DNA of 64,000 nucleotides, taken from contig OZ020304.1 of NCBI GenBank assembly GCA_963971305.1, forward strand, positions 22,589,755 to 22,653,754. The letters run 5' to 3'. Each line of letters opens with the position of its first letter. Positions within the stretch are counted from its first letter, which is position 1. A program made the translations under genes and the position numbers. The stretch is from Arcuatula senhousia. Lineage: Eukaryota; Mollusca; Bivalvia; Mytilida; Mytilidae. The notes under the pieces were generated by a model. It worked only from the letters and a program-made list of their open reading frames with translations. It was not told the DNA's origin and did not search any database. Of this stretch, positions 37,101 to 49,100 are shown one piece after another.

Positions 37101-40100
37101 CAAGGGCATACAGATACGACAGAGAACCATAAAAGCTAACCCACAATGTCGTGGTGCTTCATGCCCATCGAAAATTGTAAGTAGTGACCAGTCTTGTGTC
37201 AGAACATAGTTTATCAGAAAAAACTTGATAAGGAAGACAGAAAATGTTCTGTCATTACATATCCAATGCCATTAAATAGTTCAATGAGATACTTATTGCC
37301 AATCATTTCATACTGTAAAAAATGACATTGAGATTTAAAGGAAACTTTTTTATTAGGTAATTTCAGCTACATGTACTAAAAAATACTGTCTTTAACTGTA
37401 AAAATAGTCACCCTCCCTAAAAATTATAATAATAATTTTTTTAAATTTAATAAAGTGCAGCCTGCCCCCGTCTGGCATATTGACAAGCATTTTTTTATTC
37501 CCTCTTGGTGTAAATTTTGAAAGAAAACTTTAGTCCTCAACCAGTGAAACCATTAACAGGTCCCAATCTTGCATATAAAATTTCCCATGATATTCTTCTT
37601 GAATGAAGTTCACATTACACTGGTTATAAAGAACTTTATTTAAATTTTCGTATATAGTTTTTATACGACCACAAAATTTTTGGGATCGTATAATGTTATG
37701 GCGATGTCGTTGTTGTCGTCATCGTTGGTGTCTGTAGACATTTAGTTTCCGTGCAATTACTTGAGTAAATATTGACCGATTGTTATGAAATTTTTATATG
37801 ATATTTGTTACCACTAAAGGAGGGTTGGTATTGTATTTTTAAAATTTGGGTAACTGCATGTTTTATGCAAATTTGTCAATAGAATGTAGTACAAGGGAAT
37901 ATTGTCTTTATTCAAATCTAGTGATACTTTTTGAATTTGATTTTTAGCTCACCTGGACCAAAGGTCCATGTGAGCTATTGCCATCACTTGGTGTCCGTCG
38001 TCGTCTGGCGTCTGTCGCCTGTCGTCTGTCGTCTGTCGTCCGTTAACAATTTTTCAAAAATCTTCTCCTCTGAAACTACTGAACAGAATTTAATGAAACT
38101 TGGTTTGAATGATCCTTAGGGTGTCCTGCACCGAACTTGTGTTTTGATATTTGATCCGTCATTAAACATGGCCGCCGTAACTAAAAATAGACAAGGGGGT
38201 CAGACTACTGTTTTTGGCATGTAAATTAAAAAGTATAAAAGATAGATGAAATCTGATGCCACCCTACTGCTTCAGTTTCAAAAGTTCTACAAAAGTCTCC
38301 ATTTGGTCAAAGTTGTCAGATGATCCCTTATAGGGGTTACAGCCCCTTAAAGGTGGAAAATAGCATTTTTTCATGTTTTTGGCTTACAGAATGATAACTA
38401 TTGCAGATAGAGAAAAGCTGTTGGTTGCTTAAATGTTTAGCTCATTTAGCTCTACTAAAATCTCCATAGGGTCCGGAAGTTGTCAGATTACCTCTTATAG
38501 GGGTTACAGCCCCTTAAAGGTAAAAAATACTGTTTTTGGCCTATAGAATGAAAACTATTGCAGATAGAGAAAAGCTGTTGCTTGCTTAAATGTTCAGCTC
38601 ATTTAGCTCTACAAAACTTTCCATAGGGTCGAAGTTGTCAGGTGACCCCTTTTAGGGGTTACAGCCCCATGAAGGTAAAAAATACTGTTTTTGGCCTATA
38701 GAATGAAAACTATTGCAGATAGAGAAAAGCTGTTGCTTGCTTAAATGTTCAGCTCATTTAGCTCTTCAAAAATCTCCACAGGGTCGAATTTGTCAGATGA
38801 CCCCTTATAGGGGTTACGGCCCCTTAAAGGCAAAAAATAGTGTTTTTGGCCTATAGTTAGTTAGTTAGTTATTGCTTTACTCCCAAGCAGCACGATTTCG
38901 GCTATATCTGGGAGATGAACATGAAAGTGAGGATACAATGAATATGAAATGATGATGAAGTGGAGGAAATGGGGACACAAGGCCAATCGGGTAGGAGAGT
39001 TTTGACTTCCACTGGAAAAAGGAGTGATGGGTAGGGACGGGAAATTTAGCCTCCTGCATGGGGATCCTACAGGTCCTACTCTTACCGAGACCTGCAGCAG
39101 GGTTCTTTAACGTGCGAGGAATGTGACATTTTTCCCAACACGGTGCACCACTATGTTTTGCGGTCAGGTTTTCCGCATTATCGCCTGACGACCCCGCATC
39201 TCTCGATGTCAGGGCTGCCCCATTCAACCACTTGGGGCACACATCCCAGTCGCTTTGTGGGCAAAGCGGCCTGACCCGATGTCAGGTTTCTGAGCGCTCT
39301 TTAGTGGACTTTTACCGACAAGCTTAGCGCTGCTGCGGGCCTATTCGCCACCCGGAAACCGCACAGGTTTTTTTTGGCCTATAGAATGAAAACTATTGCA
39401 GATAGAGAAAAGCTGAAACTTTTGCAGATAGAGAAAAGCTTTTTCTTGCTGAAACATTCAGCTCATTTAGCGATACAAAAGTCTTCATAGGGTTGACATC
39501 AAAACCAGGTGAGCGATTCAGGCTCCTGGGAGCCTCTTGTCACAATTAGAATTATGTCTCCCCCCACTTTTGTGGGGAGACATATTGCTTTTGTCATGTC
39601 CCTCGGCCGTTCGTCCGTCCATCCGTCTTCCGTCTGTCCATCCCTCCGTCCGTCCGTCCGTCTGTCCGCCTGTCCGTCACAAAGTTTGTCAGCGCAACTC
39701 CTCTGAAACTACTGAACTGAATTCAACGAAACTTGGTATATAGGAAGGACATTATATGTAGTTGTGCACATTACCAGGAAATTTTGATTCTCAAATTTTT
39801 GTGGGAGTTATGGCCCTTTGAACTTATAAATTTGCTGAAAATCCTCATTTATCATCTTGTCAGTGCAACTCCTCTGAAACTACTGAACCAAATTCAATGA
39901 AACTTGGTATGTAGGAAGGACACCATATGTAGTTGTGCATGTTACCATGAAAATTTGATCATCAAATTTTTTTGGGAGTAAGGGCCTTTTGAACTTGGAA
40001 CTTTTTTGGGAAACGGGTGGGGGGGGGGGTTGGGGAGACATCATTTTTGTAGGCAAAAACAAACTTTAATTCTCTTCGTCCCTATTTAAAATAGCTTCAT

Positions 40101-43100
40101 ACAATAAGCCATGTAACTATGAACAATTTGTTTCTCATGTCATATCACTCCTAGTTTAAATAACGGTTGACATTTAGTTTAGGAAAAAACGTTATATACC
40201 TTGAAAGAACTTTTGTGAATAAAAAAAAATATTCTATTGGTAACAGCTGTATCTTAACTCAACCATTTTACATTATGTCAAGAAGACATAATGCGGTTTC
40301 TGATATTTATAATTCAATAAGCTTCAAAAATTGAATATGCTATTTCTCAGAATGTAAATTGTTAGGAAAAGAATAGCTCGGTATCTGGTTTAATTGAAAA
40401 GAAAAGTAGCCTTTATTAGAAATATAATGTATTGTGCCATGCAATTTAATTTCCTGTTAGTTTCTTATGTAATATTTTCTTTACATTTATTGATTGGTTT
40501 TCTGATAGAATGCTCATACCATTGTGGGGAGCATATAATGTTTACTGTATATTTTTAGAAAAATAGGTTTTATATTTAAGAAAAGAAAAAAATATAATTT
40601 TTGATTTGAAATTGCAGTTGTTTCTTGGATATTCTGTCATTTATGCTTAATATTCTACATCTTACATATGTACTATCTAGTTGTTTTTTTAAGTCTTAAC
40701 ACTTTTATCTATAAAATGTGAGAATCTTAAATGCAAGTTATACATGTATCTTATATATGAGTATCTGAAAAATTGATCAGGTTTGAACCTATTTTAGTAC
40801 ATTTTGTAATACATATATTTCTAACTCAATTCTTAATCTTTAATTTAATTTAAAGTTGATTAAATAAACTTAAGTTTAGTGTGATTGTCAGGTCTGTTTT
40901 CTTAGAAATTTACAAATATGATATATATTGCATGACTTGTAGGATTTTCAACACTGCCATGAGAAGTGTACCATGCTGTGTAACCAGGGTGTCTGTAGCT
41001 GTCCAGAGTGGATGAGGCTAGCTAGCGATGGGATATCCTGTAACCCTATACTCTGTCCCGCCATCCCTTCACTGGAATACTGCCCTCCCAATAGGAGATA
41101 CCTGTCTAACTGTAGACGTCCTTCCTTCACAAACTGTAACTCGGTAAGTCTGGAATACTGCCCTCCTAATAGGATATACCTGTCTAACTGTAGACGTCCT
41201 TCCTTCACAAACTGTAACTCGGTAAGTCTGGAATACTGCCCTCCTAATAGGAGATACCTGTCTAACTGTAGACTGTAGTGTTTCCCCCAGCCTTCAAAAA
41301 GGGCACATGAAACATGTTGCAGCCACCTGAAAGGGCACATAAGTCATGCACTCAACCATTATTAAGGCACATTCAAAAATATTTACGAGGCCTAAATTAA
41401 AATATTGTATGTTTGCCCTCAGCCGACCGACCCCCGAAATTCGTTGCGACTGAAAATATTTTATTAACATTTATCGGCAAAATTTTATTTTATTCCGTTT
41501 TGCTTCCGACTGAAAATCTTTTATTTATATTTACCGACTGCAATTTTTTTCTTTGAATTTTCGGATTTTATCGTACACGTTGATAGTAAAGTCAAAGGTT
41601 ATCCGAAAACGTATCTTTCATGCGTTTGCATAGAATAGATTTTTGTTCCGAGTCGAAACTGCTGAATGACATTTATCAAGCATGGCTTTATAGTCGCACT
41701 CTGTGTGACCATAAATGAAATTAAAAACGATTTTAAGAAAACGTTGGTCAAAAATAAGGTTGTAAAAGTGTGTCCAAAAGAAATATGGGACGATGTTGCT
41801 GGGGCGGCGTTTCGAGATACGGATCAAGAGACAGAAGTAGACGAAGCTTTTGAGAAAGGAAACTGTTATTTATATTTTCACAAATTTTATGAAATATGGC
41901 AGTAAAATCGCCTCTGTGAGATAAAATGGCAGTAAAGTCGCCAATTCAGAATACAACAAACTCAATGTACATGTTAACATTTAGGTATAGAAAAACCAAG
42001 GCCCAACCTGGCATTCTAAAATCACAATTTAACTTAAGGAAATCTGAACAACAATCACAAAAACATAAGGACGCAAGACATGAAATAGTATACACAACAG
42101 AAACATGAAGAACATGGACATGCCAGGAAAGCGCTGACTCCATACACATTTCAAGTTGTCTCAGCCATACTATCCTGTCAGCCACAGTATTATTAAACAT
42201 CAGCTATTTATTAGGGCCCCGCATTGAAAATGCGTCACCCTATAGTTTTTACCTTGTCCGTCCGTCCGCGTCTGTCTGTAAGTTTTAGTCGGGATAATCT
42301 AGGTTACAGTAGAAACCTTAGTCAATTGTTTGAGTTGAATTACTTTATGAGAATAGACAAGTGCCAATTTTGTTTCTAGTCATGACCTTGTTGTGTTGTA
42401 TATCATGAGATTTGTTTCATTTTGTTAGACATTTCAAGTCTTACTTTAATGATCAAAATTTGAATAAATATGTTGAAATGCTACCAATGTTCAATGTTTA
42501 GAAGAGTTAAAATTTTGTTCAATAAATAAATATGCTCGTTCAAACCAATTGATTCAATGCATTATATCAGGAGAATTGTGCATTCAATGTCAAAAGGTTT
42601 CTAGAAATTTTAATGTCAGAAATTTCCTGAAATGCTCTAGGAATAAGAGTCTTTACTGCAATTGTATGCAACACTAGTTAGAACCCCCAGTTTCCATGTT
42701 GTTGGATTGACTGGAATGTTCCATATGCCAATTTGCACAGTGACGCATAACGTGGAAAATATTTAATCAACTAACAGCATTCAATAGTGGTTACTTAAGG
42801 CACAAAAGGTACATTCACTACATATTAAGCCATGCAAGGATAGTAGTTGCATTTTTGATGTTTCTAAGTGTCAGATATTAGAAAAGTATCCTGTAAAAGT
42901 TTATTCCAAAAAGCAAATACAGCTAAATAGGATACAAATACATACAAACATACAAACAGCATATGAAGACGTGCAATCATACATCTTCACATGCATAAAA
43001 AAAAACTTCTTACGCTTTTATATCTTAAAGTTAAAATAAAATAATTTACCTACCTACCTACCCATAGAAAAACATTTACCTACTCTAATTATTTTTTGAT

Positions 43101-46100
43101 AAAAAAAATAAAATATTTTGCCTACCTACCTACCCTGCTTCAAAATTCAGGGTCGGGAGAAGGGCAAACATACAATATTTTAATTTAGGCCCGACCAAAA
43201 GGGCATGGCGCGAGGAAAACGGAATAGAAAGGGCATTGCAGCACAGATAGGGCGGCATGGCGCAACGCCATGCTAAACATGCTTGGGAGAACCACTAGTG
43301 TAGATTTAATCTGTCTACAGATGTAATTATGTCTCCCCCCTCTTTTGTAGGGAGACATATTGTTTTTGTCGTGTCCGTCCGTCTGTCCGTCACAAAGTTT
43401 GTCAGCGCAACTCCTCTGAAACCACTGAACCAAAATCAACGAAACTTGGTATATAGGAAGGACACCATATGTAGTTGTGCATATTACCAGGAAATTTTGA
43501 TCCTCAAATTTTTGTGGGAGTTATGGCCCTTTGAATTTAGAAAATTGCTGAAAATCCTTATTTATCATCTTGTCAGCGCAACTCCTCTGAAACTACTGAA
43601 CCGAATTCAATGAAACTTGGTATATAGGAAGGACACCATATGTAGTTGTGCATATTACCAGGAAATTTTGATCCTCAAATTTGTGTAGGAGTTACGGCTC
43701 TTTGAACTTAGAAAATTGCTGAAAATCCTCATTTATCATCTTGTCAGCACAACTCCTCTGAAACTACTGAACCAAATTCAACGAAACTTGGTATATAGGA
43801 AGGACACCATATGTAGTTGTGCATGTTACCAGGAAATTTTGATCCTCAAGTTTTTGTAGGAGTTATGGCCCTTTGAACTTAGAAAATTGCTGAAAATCCT
43901 CATTTATCCTCTTGTCAGCGCAACTCCTCTGAAACTACTGAACCGAATTCAATGAAACTTGGAATATAGGAAGAACATCATATTTAGTTGTGCATATTAC
44001 CAGGAAATTTTCAAATGTTTGTGGGAGTTATGGTCCTTTGAACTTAGAACTTTTTGGGGAAACGGGGGGAGACATCGTTTTTGTAGGCAAAAACAAACTT
44101 TAATTCTTTAATGTCAGATGATAAAACAACAGTCTGGCAATAAGGTTATAATTATGGCTTAATCTTTCCATGGAGAAATTTTCAAGCATGCACATACATT
44201 GAAAACACATAAAACAAATGAAATTTAACATGTATGTTTTGTATAGTTAAATGTACACACATTTATTCAAGTTTTTTCTAAATTATAGATTCAAACTTCA
44301 TTAAGGATCACTTCTTGTGCTGGCACAAAATAACAACATGAGACTTCTCCCTTTTTAGCTCACCTGGACCAAAGGTCCATGTGAGCTATTGCCATCACTT
44401 GGCGTCCGTCGTCGTCGTCGTCGTCGTCCGTTAACAATTTTTCAAAAATCTTCTCCTCTGAAACTACTGAACAGAATTGAATGAAACTTGGTATGATTGA
44501 TCCTTAGGGTGTCCTGCACCAAACTTGTGTTTCGATTTTTGATCTGTCAAAAAACATGGCCGCCGTTACTAAAAATAGACTAGGGGGGTCAGACTACTGT
44601 TTTTGGCTTATAAATCAAAAAGTATAAGAGATAGAGGAAATCTGAGGCCACGCTACTGATTCAGCATCAAAAGCTCTACAAAAGTCTCCATTTGGTCAAA
44701 GTTGTCAGATGACCCCTTATAGGGGTTACGGCCCCTTAAAGGTGAAAAATAGCATTTTTTCATGTTTTTGGCCTACAGAATGAAAACTATTGCAGATAGA
44801 GATTAGCTGTTGCTTGCTTAAATGTTTAGCTCATTTAGCTCTACGAAATTCTCCATAGGGTCGAAGTTGTCAGATGACCCCTTATAGGGGTTACGGCCCC
44901 TTAAAGGTGAAAAATAGCCATTTTTCATGTTTTTGGCCTACAGAATGAAAACTATTGCAGATAGAGATTAGCTGTTGCTTGCTTAAATGTTTAGCTCATT
45001 TAGCTCTACGAAAGTCTCCATAGGGTCAAAGTTGTCAGATGACCCCTTACAGGGGTTACGGCCCTTGAAAAATAGCGTTTTTTCATGTTTTTGTCCTACA
45101 GAATGGAAACTATTGCACATAGAGATTAGCTGTTGCTTGCTTAAATGTTCAGCTCATTTAGCTCTACAAAATTCTCCATAGGGTCCAAGTTGTCAAATGA
45201 CCCCTTATAGGGGTTACGGCCTATGAAAAATAGCGATTTTTCATGTTTTTGTCCTACAGAATGAAAACTATTGCAGATAGAGATTAGCTGTTGCTTGCTT
45301 AAATGTTCAGCTCATTTAGCTCTACAAAATTCTCCATAGGATCGAAGTTGTCAGATGACCCCTTATAGGGGTTACGGCCCTTGCAAAATAGCGATTTTTC
45401 ATGTTTATGGCCTACAGAATGAAAACTATTGCAGATAGAGATTAGCTGTTGCTTGTTTAAATGTTCAGCTCATTAAGCTCTACAAAATTCTCCATAGGGT
45501 CGAAGTTGTCAGATGATCCCTTATAGGGGTTACGGCCCTTGAAAAAAGCGATTTTTTCATGTTTTTGGCCTACAGAATGAAAACTATTGCAGATAGAGAT
45601 TAGCTGTTGCTTGTTTAAGTGTTCAGCTCATTTAGCTCTACAAAAGTCTCCATAGGGTCGAAGTTGTCAGGTGACTCCTTATAGGGGTTATGGCCCCTTA
45701 TAGGTGAAAAATGGTGTTTTTGGCCTATAGAATGAAAACTATTGCAGGTAGAGAAAAGCTGTTGCTTGCTTAAATGTTCAGCTCATTTAGCTCTACATAA
45801 GTATAGGGTCAACATCAAGGCCAGGTGAGCGATTCAGGCTCCTGGGAGCCTCTTGTTTTTATTTTACTCGAGGCATTATAGTGAAAGTGAGGTATAACTA
45901 GTGATCATTGGCTCACAGATTTAGTTTCTTCTGTTCATCTGTATTTGATCTATTTTTAGACTTATGGAGCAAAGTGTAAAGGAGATTGCAATGATGACTG
46001 GATATTGATTCTACCACCAGATCAAACAGACTTTGTCCAGTGCCAGAAAGATAGCACTTGGTCAAAACCTGAGATGTTCTGTAGCCCCCCAAACCATCCA

Positions 46101-49100
46101 CCTACTGATGTAAGTATCTGATGACAGAAAGACAGACTGAGATGTTCTGTAGCCATCCAAACCATCCACTTACTGATGTTAGTATCTGACTGACAGACAG
46201 ACAGACAGAGATGTTCTGTAGTCCCCCAAACCATCCACTTACTGATGTAAGTATCTGACTGACAGACAGACAAACTGAGATGTTCTGTAGTCCCCCAACT
46301 ATCCATCCACTGATGTAAGTATCAGGCAGACAGACAAACAGACCAAGATAGTGATAGCACCTGGGCCAAGCCTGAGATGTTCTGTAGTCCCTCCAAACCA
46401 TCCACCTACTGATGTAAGTATCAGACAGACAGACAGACAGACAGACAGAAATAAATAGCACATGGTATAAACTAGAGATGTTCTGTAGTCCCCCAAACCA
46501 TCCACCTACTGATGTAAGTATCTTACAGTCAGACAGACAGACAGAAATACATAGCACTTGGTCAAAACCAGAGATGTTCTGTAGTCCCCCAAACCATCCA
46601 CCTACTGATGTAAGTATCTTACAGACAGACAGACAGACAGACAAAGATAGCACATGGCCAAAGCCTGCAAAGTTCTGTAGCCCTCCAAACCATAAACCTA
46701 CTGATGTAAGTATCAGATAGACAGACAGACAGAAATGCATAGCACAAAGTATAAACCAGAGATGTTCTTTAGTCCTCCAAATCAGCTACCTACTGATGTA
46801 AGTATCTGACAGACAGACAAAGATAGCACATGGTCCAAGCCTGAGATGTTCTGTAGTCTCTAAAACCACCCACCTACTGATGTAAGTATCTGACAGACAG
46901 ACAAAGATAGCACATGGTCCAAACCTGAGATGTTCTGTAGCCCTCCAAACCATCCACCTACTGATGTAAGTATCAGACAGACAGAAATGCATAGCACATG
47001 GTATAAACCAGCGATGTTCTTTAGTCCTCCAAAACAGCTACCTGCTGATGTAAGTATCTGACAGACAGACAAAGATAGCACATGGTCCAAGCCTGAGATG
47101 TTCAGTAGTCCCTCAAACTACCCACCTACTGATGTAAGTATCTCACAAACAGACAGACCGACAAAGATAGCACATGGTCCAAACCTGAGATGTTCTGTAG
47201 TCCTCCAAACCACCCACCTACTGATGTAAGAATCTGAGACAGACAGACAAAGATAGCACCTGGTCCAAGCCTGCTTTGTTCTGTAGTCCTCCAAACCCAT
47301 CGACCTACTAATATAAGTATCTAACAGACAGACAAAGATAGCACATGGTCCAAACCTGAGATGTTATGAAGTCCCTCAAACCACCCACCTACTGATGTAA
47401 GAATCCGACAGACAGACAGACCAACAAAAATAGCAGATTGTCAATGCCTGATATGTTCTGTAGTCCCCAAAGCCATCCACCTACTGATGTAAGAATCTGA
47501 CTGACAGACAAAGAAAGCACATGGTCCAAACCTGAGATGTTCTGTAGTCCCCCAAATCATCCACCTACTGATGTAAGTATCTGACAGACAGACAGATTGA
47601 GATGTAGTCCCCCAAACCATCCACCCACTGATGTAAGTATCTGACTGACAGACCGACAGACAGAAAAAAAAAAGATAAACTCCCAGCATTATTCCACACT
47701 TGTGACATTAAAATTGATATTCGTCACTCCTCATTAGTTATTAATATAATTAATTGTGGATTTTTGTCATGTACACATCGTATTTCTCCATATTTGATTA
47801 CTTTATTAGCTTATGTAGCTTTTAATTAAGGCAGTGTCATTGATGGGAATCAGATATTGTTCATAGACATTTTAACAACTTTAAGGAAACCACCTAACAA
47901 ATGAGAATTGATTGTAATACATGTAGATGCCACTCTTACAAAGATCTACATGAACTCAGTTGACAAAGATAGTTTTGATAAACATGTGTACAGTATTGTC
48001 AGTGATATCAATTTAACCTAATGTATGTTCTCTCGTTTCAGATTGAAATAGATATGACTCTTACAAAGATAGCTGAGAACACTCCAGCAGGCACTTGTAT
48101 CTACATGAATACAGTTGACGAAGATAGTTTTGATCAACATGTGTACAGTATAGACAGTGATATATCCAATAGATTTCAGGTCATTGGGTTCAGGCTGTGT
48201 TTGAAGGTTGTGGCTAACTTTGAAGATCCACCTACAGAGTAGGTTTTTCTTGATAGATCAATCCCAATGTATTCTTTGTAAATAGGAATGAATTTAATTT
48301 ATGTTCATATATCATGGAGTGAAATATCCAGATTATAAAAGGGTGAATGACTGATGGGTGTGTGGCATAAAGGCAGGGAAGAAATTTTCATTACAGTTTT
48401 CTCAGCAACTACTAATCATGAACAGTCACTTGATATTTCTATTTGGTATACAGCATCAGAGTTCTATGTGGGATCTGATTTCAGGTCTGTTGCTCACCTA
48501 CTTCCTGTTTAACAAAATCCAGCCATTTTGTCTTTTGACTGATTTTTTTCATTAAGATGACATCATTTTAAAATACTATTTAAAAAAAAATGCCATGTTA
48601 CCAAATCATTGTTAAATAACTTGCATGTATATCTATTGATGTTTTAGATTTATCATTTTGTTATTTCTATTAATTTTACTTCAGTATATTTCATATTGTA
48701 GATGGAATATATCAATAAGGAGTACTGACTTGGCTGGTGATCATGTTACTAAGGTCTTCCCCTTTAGAATCATCAATGCTAATGATCCACCAAAAGCTGT
48801 ATATGTAAGTAGTATTTGTTGAACTCAAGAAAACCACAAATATTGTTACCCCATGAATATTGTGGATTTATTAAATTTCGTAGGGATCAATTTTGGTGTT
48901 TTTATTGTTAAAGACATTTTGTTATATTTTTGGCCAGATTTCATGGAGTGAAAAATCCAGGTTATAAAATGGTAAATGTGGGCAGAGGTTGGGTGGGCAG
49001 GCAGTCCTCAGATGGGCTGACAGGGGTAGGGAAGAAATTTGCATAACAATTTTCTCAGCAACTATATATTTTGTGTTCAGCATCGTGGTGGGGTCTCATA

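Larger units (their letters stand above)
41277..43295. mobile_element. hAT-like composite insertion in the third exon 6 copy
   Basis: Left TAGTGTTTCCCCCAGCCTT and right AAGCATGCTTGGGAGAACCACTA resemble inverted hAT-type ends (CAGTG..TCCCCCA). AGGGCAC/AGGGCAT motifs recur near both ends. The insertion cuts the third 78-bp copy at TGTAGAC. The flanking duplication is imperfect (CTGTAGAC / GTGTAGAT). A second element, 41389-43191, lies inside. No transposase frame is evident; the short frame 41666-41905 (VVKVCPKEIWDDVAG..) matches nothing I know. Confidence 0.5.

Noticed and set aside
41666..41905. Short plus frame with VVKVCPKEIWDDVAG
   Set aside because: Within a transposon interior, no family recognised and no splice support; could be a remnant but is not annotated as a gene.
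46102..46740. 212-codon open frame on the minus strand
   Set aside because: It is the reverse reading of the exon 7 minisatellite; the repeated LSVCLSV..ILTSVGGWFGGLQNI pattern is only the tandem unit translated, and no start or family supports it.
46110..47670. CRISPR-like regular direct repeats
   Set aside because: Units vary from 68 to 101 bp, spacers are simple repeats, and the unit derives from the adjacent exon in a eukaryotic gene.
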